Positions 12,642-24,553 of a DNA stretch of 64,000 nucleotides are shown here, piece after piece. The position numbers and the translations under genes are program-made. Source of the stretch: Nissolia schottii (taxonomy: Eukaryota > Streptophyta > Magnoliopsida > Fabales > Fabaceae); contig QANU01028958.1 in NCBI GenBank assembly GCA_003254905.1, forward strand, positions 151,447 to 215,446, read 5' to 3'. Under the pieces are notes generated by a model that was not told the DNA's origin, did no database searches, and worked only from the letters and a program-made list of their open reading frames with translations. Numbering within the stretch: the first letter of the stretch is position 1; every line of letters begins with the position of its first letter.

Positions 12642-12652
12642 ATGAATGAATG
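12630..12652 (+). repeat. (GAAT)n microsatellite spanning the HMA stop codon
   Basis: Five to six tandem GAAT/TGAA units begin in the last two sense codons (AAT GAA) and include the TGA stop at 12639-12641. Because the unit is four bases, gain or loss of units upstream of the stop would shift frame, but the repeat itself supplies TGA in every fourth register. Confidence 0.85.
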
Positions 12653-12659
12653 TGATAAG

Positions 12660-14120
12660 GAATAATTTTAGGACACTACATACCCATCTTCAGCAAAGAC
12701 AAGTGTTGAAGTAACTTGAAGGAGCTCTTTATTTTGTGTAGGTCCATTTTGTTGTTACATAAAAAAATGTATAATATTAATACCCTGTGCCAAGATCCAG
12801 AAATTCTGCTGCAAGGAACACAAATTAGGAGACACAACTTGATGATCAAATGTCTCTAGTCTCTATCCTTTCAGACTTCATATCTTTAACACATTTGGTC
12901 AAATTTCAGATGTAAGGCGTTAGTATATACTATTAATGATTAAATTTTTCCCTTATGTTTGACCAGTTCTTCCCCACCCCAAAAAAAAAAAAAGAAAAAT
13001 ATTATATTTCTTTGCAATTGTTTTTTTTGTTACAATGAAGAAATATGTTCTCTTTTGAACCTGTTGATTTGCAAAAATAATAAAATTGATGATGACAAAC
13101 ATTATCTGAACATTCTAATATGTGTGCTAGTGTTTCAGAATAAATTAAGCTTATTTCATTCCTCCTTTTCTCAAGTTAATTGCTACAATATCACAAAGAA
13201 AATAAAAGAAAGAAAGGAACTATGGACAACAATTTTGGAGAGCATTTATGGCTGAAATTTGTCAGCAAAGATTGGATTGACAAGATGAGAAAATGACATA
13301 AACGCATTGGAAGCATTGGAAAGGGAAAGCATGAATAAAAGGAAAGAAAGGAGCCTTGAAAGGGAAGAATATATTTTTATATATATGTGACCTGATGCTA
13401 AAGAAAAAGAACAACCACATGATCAGAATTCTAATTGAAGGTAATTAATGAAAACGTGTTGCAGCAAAAGTCCATCAGCATAATTTAAGGGAAGTGAAGA
13501 AAAAGGAATATCTTATTCTTTGAAAAGAAGAAAGAGGACGTACAGAAGGCTGCTGGAAAGAGAAACAAAAAANCTTCTATCTCACGTCATTAAGCTCCAA
13601 TGTCACAAATAATTAAATAGAAAAGAAAAAAAAAACATATAGCTACAGCTTTACATCACAGTTCTCTCTGCCATGAAATATTTAAAAACAGAATAAAAGG
13701 AGACACACAGCATGGAGGAAAAGAAAAAGGGTCGACTTTATTTTATTAAAATAGGGCCTAAATCTAAATTTGTTTCTAGCATAATGTTGATGGGCATGTG
13801 CATCATATAAGAGGACAAGGGAGGGAAGGGAACATAATGCAGTAGTAATTTGAGAGATCCACCTGTTTTTAGCTTTTGCTCCCTCTTGCTCTTTTGGCCA
13901 CATGAACAAAATTAGCTCACCTGGATTATAGAGAAGATTAAAAAATACAATAGGTTTAGATAGAAGTTTCACTGCTGTTATAACCAAATAAAACTTTTCT
14001 AATTTTATGAATCAATGTAGCCCAGTACCAATATGTCACATGGATTATTTATTTATTTATTTTAAATTTTATTTCTTTAAGTAATTAAAATGAGTAATCA
14101 ATACTCTATTTTTAATCATC

Positions 14121-14152
<32 letters not shown>

Positions 14153-14790
14153 CAATAATAATAATAATGCTTGATCGAAAGATATGCATATGCTTTTAGA
14201 AAATCACATCAACATACATGAATTTTGGTTATTGGATCTTAGCTTTTGATTTTTTTCCACACATATATATAGTATCATTTAATCATAAGTAGTTATGAAC
14301 ATTTAGTATTTTAAAAAAAAAAAAAGTTATGAACCTTTAGTAATTTTTTCGTGCAAACAACCTCGTGACAAACATTAACAAATTATTCATTTTTCCTTTT
14401 ATTTAATGTAAGAAAAAATGTTTTAAGCTTATGAGAGATTCTTATCTAGACACAAATCTAACACATTATTTTTAGACACACTAAAAAAAATGAGTTTCGC
14501 TAATTTTATTTGAGATACATTTACTTATTTATGGATCTCACAACTTTTATACATGTATGCCTAAGGATGACATGTTAAACTCATCTCTATATAATAATTT
14601 TTCTTCTTCCTCCAGTAAACAAATCTCATATAAAAATAATAATAATAACAATAATAATAATAATAATAATAATTGTTCAAATAATTTTTGGTTCAATTTT
14701 AGTTATCTCTTCTTCTCTTTTTGGTCAAAAACAATGATCAATTGTAAGTTAACGTCAGTATGTACCAAAAATGGAATCAGTAAAGTAATG
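12660..14790. other. Intergenic between HMA and DUF538 genes
   Basis: The first few hundred bases are presumably the HMA 3'UTR. The rest is AT-rich with (AAT)n microsatellites at about 14123-14167 and 14635-14673, and a single ambiguous base (N) at 13573. No coding region is supported; the 13682-13987 minus frame and the 12959-13255 plus frame are low-complexity. Confidence 0.55.
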
Positions 14791-14802
14791 TTTGCCCATA
14801 TT

Positions 14803-14862
14803 ATGGGCTGGGCTCATTGTGAAGATGGGCTTTAATACAGAGCCCAGGCCCAAGCCTGTTAG
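14803..14862 (+). promoter_or_regulatory. Site II-like promoter motifs upstream of DUF538 gene
   Basis: Within 60 bases there are TGGGCTGGGC, GATGGGCTT, GAGCCCAGGCCCAAGCC and related GGGCY elements, about 240-290 bp ahead of the DUF538 ATG. Clusters of such TGGGCY/site II motifs are bound by TCP factors in plant promoters and usually go with TATA-less, broadly active genes. No TATA box is seen nearer the start codon. Confidence 0.5.
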
Positions 14863-15095
14863 CAAAAAAGTCAAAAGAGAAAGTAGTTTTTTCCGTTACG
14901 TGTTGAAAGATCCCTCCGATATTATCAGATTCCCTTATCCACTTTCTCATGACAGATAACACAGAAATTGACAATTAAAAAATAATTTTTTAAATTAAAA
15001 AAAATGAAGAATATCAATATCATTTTCAAATTGATTTAACAGACAGAAAAAGAAAGAAAGAAATAAAACTCTTCGAATTGAACTAAAACGAATTT

Positions 15096-15593
15096 ATGAA
15101 GAAAATGAGAATCGCCATGAATTGCAAGATCCTCTTCTTATTCGCTCTTCTTCTGAATTTCGTGTGCAATTCGTTACAAAACCCTAACCCTAACCCTAAG
15201 ACTCCGAATTCGAAGGTTTCCGCTGCTCACGTGGAGCTCACGAACTACGGCTTCCCGGTGGGACTCTTGCCGGCGGCCACCGTGCTGGGATACGCCGTCA
15301 ACGAGACCTCCGGCGACTTCTCCGTCAGACTCGGCGGCGCGTGCAAGATCACGCTCCCTCCGGATAACTACGTCGCCACGTACTCCGATACCGTCAAGGG
15401 GAAGATCGTGAAGGGGAAGATCGCGGAGCTCGACGGGATTAGGGTTCGCGCGTTCTTCAAGTGGTGGTCCATCACCGGAATTCGCTCCTCCGGCGACGAC
15501 ATCGTCTTCGAGGTCGGCATGGTCACCGCCAAGTACCCCTCGAAGAACTTCGACGAGAGCCCCGCTTGCGAGGGCCAGCACTCCTCTTCCTGA
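15096..15593 (+). CDS. DUF538 family secreted protein (165 aa, intronless)
   Basis: One uninterrupted frame gives 165 residues. Residues 1-27 form a signal peptide (basic MKKMR start, Leu/Phe-rich core, CNSLQ end), followed by a short Asn-Pro repeat. The DUF538 domain runs from about 42 to 152 and shows the family opening NYGFPVGLLPAATVLGY followed by the Gly/Asp-rich β segments and FKWWSITGI. DUF538 proteins are small plant proteins of 140-180 residues with unknown biochemical role; a lipid-binding BPI-like fold and links to stress and leaf development have been suggested. The first ATG is used because it precedes the basic n-region; Met4 and Met8 are alternatives. The coding region is strongly GC-rich compared with its flanks, which also creates long antisense shadow frames. 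The gene has no counterpart in the Arabidopsis block that otherwise matches this window, as far as I recall. Confidence 0.93.
   Translation: MKKMRIAMNCKILFLFALLLNFVCNSLQNPNPNPKTPNSKVSAAHVELTNYGFPVGLLPAATVLGYAVNETSGDFSVRLGGACKITLPPDNYVATYSDTVKGKIVKGKIAELDGIRVRAFFKWWSITGIRSSGDDIVFEVGMVTAKYPSKNFDESPACEGQHSSS
15179..15200 (+). repeat. Three CCCTAA hexamers inside the DUF538 coding region
   Basis: The stretch reads ACCCTAACCCTAACCCTAAG and codes for Asn-Pro-Asn-Pro-Asn-Pro-Lys just after the signal peptide. The unit is the hexamer CCCTAA (TTAGGG type), not the plant heptamer CCCTAAA. It is too short to be a telomere relic and is best read as a coding dipeptide repeat. Confidence 0.85.
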
Positions 15594-15599
15594 TTATAA

Positions 15600-18400
15600 A
15601 AAAAGGTTTGGGTTTTTCAATTTTCGTGTGTTTCGCATGTGAATGCTTCATTCGTGTTTGGTTAGGGAAATTTTGGTTTTATTTTTGATTTTTTTTTCCT
15701 TAAGCTTTCTCGTGAAGATTTTGATTATAACTTATAAGCTAATCCAAATGATTGGGTCAGCTGTTAACCCTTTTTTCTGTTGAATTTGATTCCGAATCAA
15801 ATGATTGTGAATTTGATTTCGAATCATACTCTGTTTTTTTATTTTTTATTTTTTACCTATTCATTTTGATTTTGTGTCTTGTGTGCTCTGCATGAGAATA
15901 AAGCTTTGTTAGATGAGGATAGATGGAATGACAAAAGAGAGGTCTACGGTTAGGTAGTGCTTTCGTTTTCATGCCTTGAGCTGTTCCCACTATGCCTTGT
16001 TTGTTTCATTGCTGAATGATGACACGGGCCCCCTGAAGAATACAGATGAGAAAAATCTACTTTGTTGGTTAGCATTATCTTCTTTGCTTTCAGAGATTTC
16101 ATACCATTCGCATTATCTTCTTTGCTTTCAGAGATTTCATACCATTCATTAGTCTGCCCAGTGATTGTGAACATTGACCAACTCCTACGGCAAGTGTTAC
16201 TGTAATGACATGTTTTTTGGACTTTTATAGATGATATTAATTAGATCTCTGCTAGATAACAGTGCTGTTGCATCCTTATTTATTTTGAAATCCTCAAATT
16301 ATCCTTTTTCATCTTTGTTATTCCATCCTGTCATTTTACTGAAAAATGGTTCATTTGGATTATTTGAACTAAATGATATTTATTCCTTCCCTGCTTTGAT
16401 TGGATGGTTCCTGTTCTATTTGGATTGTTGGATGATTATTTTAATTTTTCTCTTGGCACACAGTTACTATATCTGTCAACACCATTTTTTCTGTTTACCA
16501 CCATTCTGATATTGCTTTGGATTTTTTTCATAATGTTTAAGCCCTGTTTCCAGAATTCCGCCTTTACAATATGGTAGCCCCATGCATCCTCCACAACTCC
16601 AACCTCACCATGCATTGTTAGCACCACCTGTCATGTCATCAGTTCTCCTAATCACCAGCTTATTTTAACATACAAATGTATATTTCTACATCCAAAATTT
16701 GTTGGGTAATTGATTTTTCTGTTATTACTTCTTGTCATTTAGAAGTTGAGGTCCTTGGTTTTGATGACATTGACTAGTTTATTTAGGTAGGTTCGCTTTT
16801 GTACTCACTACTAAGTGGCTATTAGCACATACCATATTTGACCCTTCATAAGTTTGGAGCTTTGTTTGTGAAGCTCTCAATTGCTCTGTTTATTTGTTTG
16901 ATTGCTCAGGTCCGTAGTTGTTTTGCCAATGTTTCGCATTCTGTCTTTCTGCTTCTCTTCCCAATTTCAACCATTCCGAAGTTTGAAATATTGGCTTTAT
17001 TGCACCTTTTAGCAGTCTTGTTTCAATCTAGGAAAAGTGCTCGATGTCTGTGACTGAAGCCATGCACATTGGTTTGATCTGTATTTGTTTTTTCTTTTAG
17101 TTTTATAAGAAGACTGAGATGTCAAGTTTCCTTAGTTTCGTTTCTAAGCCTTCTTTTATAGTATTTTCTTTCCGGGTGCATGCATAAAACAGGTTGTTTT
17201 AAGGTATGGAATCTTGTGCTAGTTAGTAGTGACGTTCACGGAATTCTTTCTTCCTTTCTCTTGACAAATTTTGTTCCCCCTTTCTTTATGCAGGGTATTA
17301 GGTACTTATTCGCAGCTTCCATGTGTTACTAATGCGATACAGTGTGCGGTTTCAACCAAGTGCAAATACGTTAAAAGCCCGCTAGTGTATTATTGTGTAC
17401 TATAACAAAGCCAGTGCTTATATGTAATCGTATTTATGCTACGACGAATCTACTTTGGTGTCTCACTTTTTTACGGTCACGTTGCTCGTTGGACTGGTTC
17501 ATAATAATAATGCCACTTTGAACGTATCTTATTTGATATTCTCATTTGCTATCTTTATGCAGTATGCACTACTAGTGTAGTGTGCCTTGCCTTTTCAAAA
17601 TCAGCGCCATGCAAATCTTTCCCACTTTTCCTTGCCTGAATGATGGATGGCCTCATGGGGAGTGCTTTAACAAGACCCCAAAAATTAACAAAAATAAATA
17701 GAATAAAAAATAGGGTGTGCGAGTTCTATTGTTAACCTTTCTATATTCATTCTTTTATTTTCTTCCTATACATGACAAGAATGTTTACATTTTAGGGTTA
17801 ATATTTTATTAGGTTCCTAGATTTTATACTGTTATCCTACTTAATCCTTCAAGTTAAGAATGTGATAATTTCTCAGCAAATTGAAGACATTGAAATTAAT
17901 GGCCATCTTCTCGGATTGACAGACATGATGCTTGGGTGGGTGGGTTGGTAAATGTTTATTTGAATCATTGTACGAATCCGACATAGGGTAGCTACAAGAC
18001 TCTAACTAATAGTAACTTTATCAATTTATGTGTAATCTTTTTCAGTTATATTACTTTCAACAAGTGAAACGTAAGGAGTAATATATCATATTAGTAAAAA
18101 TGAGATTAATTATAATATATTGATTCAAAGTGCAAAACAATCTTACATTACCTAGCTAGCATTATACTTCATCTATTCATAATTTTCGGTGTTTACAACA
18201 TGCCAAAATCGATACCTCTAAATCTCTTCTAAAACTATTTTTTTTATCTAAAATCTTTTGTTTTTATAAATTAGGTTTCTTATTTTTCTTATTATTAGGT
18301 AAATTGCTTTATACTGCTAATTCATCAAAAAATTTTAATAATATTTTCAAGTAATTATGATAATAGTGAAATAAATTTACTAATGTTACTATATAAATGA
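15600..18400. other. DUF538 3' flank and intergenic DNA
   Basis: The sequence is T-rich and resembles UTR or intron DNA, but I cannot define a transcript end. A perfect 38-bp tandem duplication is annotated separately. No other gene is supported; short frames such as 16231-16509 look random. Confidence 0.5.
16073..16148 (+). repeat. 38-bp tandem duplication, two copies
   Basis: Units 16073-16110 and 16111-16148 are identical except for the last base (G versus A). The unit starts CATTATCTTCTTTGCTTTCA. It lies about 500 bp beyond the DUF538 stop. Near identity implies a recent slippage or unequal event. Confidence 0.95.
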
Positions 18401-18409
18401 TGAGTCTTC

Positions 18410-18620
18410 TTACACGTACACCAAAAAATATACACTATACATACACCCTATACTTATATACATAAAATTTGTGTTTTAATGTCTGTAATGCTTGTGCACT
18501 TAATTAAGTATAATTGAGAATAGCATCTGTAAGTTTGTAATGCTTGTGCACTCATGAGAATAAAGTTTGTGCATTATTAATGGTGTCTGTATGAGTATAT
18601 AAAATTGGGTATACATATAG
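18410..18620. mobile_element. MITE, copy 1 of a pair with 60985-61198
   Basis: This roughly 210-bp segment is the reverse complement of 60985-61198. Shared features are a TTACACGTACACC end, an internal TGTAATGCTTGTGCAC that occurs twice, and a GTATAC-containing right end. The two ends are imperfect inverted repeats of each other. No coding capacity. Confidence 0.7.
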
Positions 18621-19389
18621 CATTTTAGATAAATGATTAAATGATCATGTAAAAAGTTTTACAGTTGCACTACATTAAAATTAAATTCATATTTACATAA
18701 ACTTATCACTGTACTAGTATTGAATTGCATCAATGTTGTATTTTATTTTGGTGCCTTATAAATTTTAAATTGTCTGATAGAAATCAAGAAAACTATCATA
18801 TCATGTAAAAATTAAGAAAACTGTATATTTTGTTGGATAGTTACATAAATAAGTAACGATGATAAAACAATTTTCTTAATTCCTATGGATGATAGTGTAA
18901 TGTAATTAATTTCTTCTATTAATTTAATTGGTAAATGGTTATATATGACTCGCAAAAGATAACAGAAACTTCTGTGCTTTCATAGATGCTAACTTGAAAT
19001 TGTTGAGGCTATAATCACGGGATCACAAGTGAATTGATCAAATCAACTCATAACTAATCATTATATATTGCTTGCAAAACAGAATGGTGATCTTTTATGT
19101 GATTACACATTGTTGTTGAGTGACAGCTTGATTATAAATGTTCGGCGGTAACAAAGTTATGTCATTAATCTGTGGTGAGATAGTAAAGTAATTTTTTTTC
19201 TTTCAAAAAAAATCCACACCCTTTAAGTTTTAAAAGAGCAAATAAGTACTTTAAATTCTTAAATTATCCCAATTCTCTCTATCGATCCTTGCAAAAGTCA
19301 TGTGTAAACTTTAACATTTATCACATAAAAATCACAATTAAGTTGCATATAGTTTAGTTACAGTCACATATTTTTTTTAATGTGGAGTT

Positions 19390-19420
19390 TAGTCATAACT
19401 AGCATGTGCAAATGCACGGG
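19390..19420 (-). mobile_element. Helitron-like 3' end (minus strand), remnant
   Basis: Read on the minus strand, the sequence CCCGTGCATTTGCACATG, with a GTGC/GCAC hairpin, is followed after no further spacer by CTAG and then T. A GC-rich hairpin just before a terminal CTAG (CTRR) inserted next to T is the Helitron 3' signature. The outer stem pairs are degraded. The element body would extend to higher coordinates; its 5' end was not found. Confidence 0.4.
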
Positions 19421-19749
19421 AAAAGTTGTGAATACAAATATTAAGTAGTATATGAGCTAATTATTTAAAATGATATAAGTATTGGAGAGTATGTGTAAAA
19501 TACAGACAAAGATTCACATTAATACGATACGCAGAAAGAATTAGAACATGAGTGTAATTTGAAATGGCAGTAGAATTGTGTAGTTACCTGTGTTAATGTA
19601 CAAAAATGTTATAAAATAAAAATTAAGTTATTAATACAATTATTTTTTGTACATGTACGATATAAACTGCATCGCAGATATTTTATATTTTTAATGTACT
19701 AATAGTCATTTTAATAAACCAAAAAGTAATTATTGTATAATAATCTATA

Positions 19750-19885
19750 TTTTATTTCCTGTGTAAAATTTATAAAGTTGTTCATATTTTTTTCTCTTTC
19801 TTTCAAATAATTATATCCATGTTATTTTTATTTGTCAAAAGCAATTAATATTACTTATTAAAAATTGAAATCCATATTATATTTG
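19750..19885. repeat. Direct repeat of 21440-21572
   Basis: Both segments share CTCTTTCTTTCAAATAATTA, then a GTTATTTTTATT block and TTATTAAAAATTGAA in the same order with scattered changes. This looks like two fragments of one dispersed element. The family is not recognised. Confidence 0.6.
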
Positions 19886-19896
19886 AAAGATAAATA

Positions 19897-20117
19897 CAAC
19901 TTCATCTCCAAATTTTTTTTTAGGTTGTCTAACCGGTATCTAAGGTGTAGTCTTGACTAATCCGAGTCGACCCGGGTCACGCACCTGGCTATGGCGGGTG
20001 AGTCTCCCAACGGAGATAACTGCGTACACAAGGTCTCGAACTCGGGACCTTACTTAAGCGATACCAAGCCGCTTACTACTTGGACTAACTCCCATTGGTC
20101 CAACTTCATCTCCAAAT
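19897..20117 (-). mobile_element. tRNA-derived SINE, copy 2, with 17-bp TSD
   Basis: The body is 19914-20100 on the minus strand, ending in a poly-T at 19914-19921 (the A tail). Inverted, it carries the box A-like AGTCCAAGTAGTAAGCGGC and box B-like GAGTTCGAGACC, better preserved than in copy 1, then the same GACCCGGGTCGA body. Perfect flanking repeats CAACTTCATCTCCAAAT at 19897-19913 and 20101-20117 mark the insertion. It is the same family as 3023-3205 with a few per cent to 10-15% divergence by eye. Confidence 0.9.
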
Positions 20118-20119
20118 GA

Positions 20120-23100
20120 ATAGTCACTTTTGCGATGAAGGTTATTTGGGTGCAAATTGTAAAGGCTTTTTAAGAAAATTTATTATTAATTAGTGATGAC
20201 TAATAATAACTCGCACCCACTAGTGACACAAAAGTTTGTTAGACAACTTCATTTTAGATCCAACTTTTCTTGCATGTTTTTACTTGATAAGTGATTTTTT
20301 TCTTCATATTGTGATAAATGAAAATCAATCTTTAAAAGTAGATTTTTAATCAAAATGCAACCATCATACACGAAAAGGAAGTACACTACAGCATAATACA
20401 ATTGTTTAATATCCCACCCCTAAGGATTCGACTTCAGTTTGATTTTTGAAACAAAAACCATTCTAAAATTACTCCAAATTCAAATTTGCACATAACTATT
20501 AGCCTTGTAAAGCTAATCAACACAATACAACATCCTTGAATCAAGGGACATTGACAACAACCGGATTCTCTAAAATCCATATAAGATTTTCATATGATAT
20601 CACTCAGTATTAGCAAGAGATAGACAAAAGATTCATCCCTTGATCATTGCTTAGCACAAAATAGTGTTATTGTTTGACTCCTGCTCTTTGATTGTATCCT
20701 TTCAAAAAATACATGAACCTCACAAAAATAGATATTAACTATAACCTCTTATTTTCACCTCTTAACTTGATATTTAGCAATGACTTAAAAAAATAGTGTT
20801 ACTCTTTTGGAGAGGTGTACACCTATAAAAGAAAGTTTCTAAATAAAACAATTGTTAGTTATCCAAATTAGAGATATAATATTAAGATGACATCAACATT
20901 AAAACTATTCCACTCCTATTACTTTATGCATGCCTCTTTAATTGAAATTAAACTAAACATCATGACCGATGAATGCAAAGAACATAAAACACCAAAGAAA
21001 ATGAAGTTTTTTTGTTAATCCAATTACAGCTATTAGTCTGTCAGAATATCATTGCTTTATTCATTAGAGATGAAATAATACACATTATCCAATAAATGTC
21101 AAAATATATAACATTGATACAGTTACCCTTTTGCATTAAAGAGTGTTTACTCTTCTTGTTAAGGAAAGTTGGCAAAATGCTCAAAACTCAGTTGCAAAAA
21201 GCAGCAAAACAAATCAATATGCCACATTTAGAAATACTACCTAAAGTTCTCTAACTCAAGCTACTCACACACCTCAACACCATGCAAATCAAGTGCAACA
21301 ACCTAGAAGATTCAACACCCATAAGATTAGGCCAAAGAAAATTTGATTCAGACGGTGTCCAACAAATCCAAATAGTAACCCAAGCTACTACAGAATTTTG
21401 AACTCTAACAGCAGAATTAAGTTATTTACATGTCATTATTATTTTTCATACATGTATGACATATAATAAATTGTTCATCAATTTTTCTTTCTTCCTCTTT
21501 CTTTCAAATAATTAAGCTTGCGTTATTTTTATTAGGCAAAATTAATTAATATGAATTATTAAAAATTGAAGTATGCAAATAGATTTTTCTGTACACAACC
21601 TCAAAGGCAAGCCAACACGCCAAATTATTCAAATACAGGTTCACAATATACCGTCTTGATGCCTGCATGCAAAGCTCATTGAATAAACATTTAAGTTAGT
21701 CATTTTTTATTTTTTATAAATACACACTATTAAATAAAGTTTACACATTCTCATTACAGGACTCAACCTTGGAAGTATTTGGCCAAATATGAACACCATG
21801 AAATACAATTAATAACATGGTACTACTTAAAAGGACAGAAAGAACTCTGTAGAAAGATGTCTATGGAAGATGTTCTTTTTCCTATGACAATGTGTGAGGG
21901 AATAAATAAATTGGGCATACATCGTGAAGGCTCTCCATAATAAATCTCATTTACAAATAAAACCAAGTCACTCGAGCAAACACCTGGAAATGCCACCACA
22001 CCAGTGAAGATTGACCACAATATTGATGAAACAGATCTCAATCTGTCAACGGAGAACCAGAGAAAAGTCGCTAGAGACGCAATGGAGGAGGGCAAGAAGA
22101 TGAAGGTCGTGTAGGAGAAGCACAGTGAAGAAGAAATATTGTATTCAAACTAGAGATTTGTGGATCATTTGAGTTTACGATACACTTCTTTACAAATATT
22201 ATATTAAAAAATATTAATTTATCACATTAGATCATATAATTCATTGATATGTCATTAAATCATGAATTGATAACAAAATTTAATGAATTTAATATTAATA
22301 ATTATAAAAAAAGATAAATTAAATAACATGAAGTTTTTATCTAAATGAGTATTTGAGATAAGATTTGAGAAATATGGAAAAAAAGAAGGATAAAGCAAAA
22401 ACAAAAGAATGGAGAATTCCTTTTTATCTCATATCTCATCATAAATCATAAATATAAATATAATTATATAAAATATAAAATGATAAAACAAAATAAAAGT
22501 CCTGAAGTTGACAGGTGGCTAGGCTAGAAAGCCTTAATTACATTCCCTGAAACCGTTTCTAGTATATTGTAAATGATTTAAATTTAAATAACTTCATGAT
22601 AGGGCTCTTAATTATAAAATTAAATCCACATGTAAATTTGAGATAATGTCATCTTCACACGCAATAGATAGCGCGGCGATTACACGTACCAATCACACGA
22701 GGAATTGCCGCTTTATGTACTTTTTTGGCTGCAGGTACAGGGCACCACCTAATACTACCATATCCTTTGCTAGGGCCCCACCCATGACCTATTCACTCAC
22801 TTTCATTTTTTTTCCCTCTTTTGTTTCATAAAATTTTAATGGACATTTTTATCCTCTAATGATCTCATTAATTATCATTAATTTTCTTCTAATCATTAAT
22901 TAGTTAAATACGTTCTTAAAAAGGAGATATGCCAACATAGTTTATAAAGTAAGAAAATAAATATAATTCGAATTAATTCGCTGCAAGTATTGTTAAACTT
23001 TGTAAGATTGACTTTGTGCTTAAGAACACTGAACATTAAATTTGTCATTTCATCTCCTACAATGTGCCTAGACTTCTAATAAAATAGAGGAGGTAATTCA

Positions 23101-24170
23101 TACTTAACATATTTAAACCCTAAACCTTAACCACTACATAATATGAGAGAGAAAAATTAGTTCAATAATCAAATCTAAAAAATTTTAAAATTCTGTCACC
23201 AAATCATACTAAGTAATTTCAACTAGTTAAATTTTAGACCAAAAAAATCTAAATTGACCCATTAGTTTTGGTGATATGATATTATATTGGAATGAATCAT
23301 ATTTGGTTCAAGATTTTATATATTTCCTTATTTTTAAGAATTGATACTATATACTATTTTTATGATTTGATATTGTTATTTTTAATTTAGTACTAGTACT
23401 TATCTAATTTAGAATAATATCTACATCTTTTAGGACATTATATGCATTGATTTGGGATACATTTACTTTTAATCGCACGAGTATTTTATATTTATATATT
23501 TTTTCAAAGGTACGATGTTGCATTCATTAATTTGAACAAAAATAAATACTTGAAGGTCTCAAGTACCAAAACAAAAAGAACAGGTTATCGCATATATATG
23601 CTATAGCAACATGGTTAAATGACTTTTCTAAGAGGAAACATAAAATGAATAGATTAAAGTAAGTGACAGGAGAAACTTGAAGGATACAAACAACTTAGGA
23701 AGAACTGGATCTTAGTTGACGTTAGGGTCATCCGATACCCACTAAAAGAGCACCATCAAAGTTAATCGACATCACATTTTCATCTCCACAAATATTATTT
23801 TCATGATCATCAATGAGGTTGTCTAGAACAAGTTTCTTTAATATGACTACATGAGAGCTTGCCTTGTTGGCATAATTGCTTATAAATATTTTGACACATA
23901 TTATTAACACATGGTTAACTATTAAATATTAAAATTAACATGATGTCAGTCGAGAAGGTAGTATCTCAATTCCTTAAACAAAATTTTTGAGAATGAAAAA
24001 AAAAAAAAAAAACAAAATTGAGACTTTTTACCTCTATAAGGGAATCTCAATTACATCGAACCGAGGTTTACTCAAAAATCAATTATGGATAAAAGTGATA
24101 TTGATTATCCTCGTAGGGGCAGTTACGTCAATCAAAGTAATCTCAAACCCTGAAAAGGGAAACAAGTAGG
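20120..24170. other. Intergenic upstream of VIL1
   Basis: No gene or RNA is supported. It contains the second copy of the 130-bp direct repeat at about 21440-21572. A minus-strand open frame at 21823-22095 (90 codons) has no recognisable domain. The remainder is AT-rich. Confidence 0.5.
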
Positions 24171-24199
24171 TAAAGAGTGACTGACTGACCATAAAACAA

Positions 24200-24553
24200 A
24201 AAGTGTGTGCGCGAGTGAGCTAACAAAGCCATGCAGCCTCCTCCTGCCGCATCGAAACTGAAACCCCCTTAATCCCTCTATCAAACTGCCAATCTCATCC
24301 CACGCGCTACCCCTCGCGCGTGACCTCACCCTCTCTACCTGCTCTCTCAACAATCTATTAACGTGAGTAACTCGCACAACCTCCCTTCTCTCTCTCTCTC
24401 TCTCTTCAACGCAACACAAACTAACAACAAACGAAAGTCGCAGAACAACAACAACAACAACATAGTTTGAAGAAGAGGTTTGTGTTGTGAAACCAGAAAA
24501 CGCAATTCATGTCCCTTCCAAAACCTTGATTCCTCTCTCACCATTCTCACAAG
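24200..24553 (+). promoter_or_regulatory. Probable VIL1 5'UTR exon with (TC)n and small uORFs
   Basis: This is a C-rich leader containing CTCTCTCTCTCTCTCTC near 24388-24405 and ending at a good donor (CACAAG|GTCAGT, exon end 24553). Two short upstream frames lie here: ATG at 24231 (13 codons, PPPAA-containing) and ATG at 24509 (6 codons). CT-rich leaders are common in plant genes. The exon would be joined over a 4.2-kb intron to the coding exon at 28724. The transcription start is not determined. Confidence 0.55.

Noticed and set aside
13573..13573. Single N as a feature
   Set aside because: It is one ambiguous base in non-coding DNA and affects no call.
15179..15200. Interstitial telomere relic
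   Set aside because: Only three hexamers, in frame with a conserved gene, and not the plant heptamer.
15174..15581. 135-codon antisense open frame in the DUF538 gene
   Set aside because: It is the complement of a GC-rich coding exon with few stop codons; composition explains it and no domain is present.
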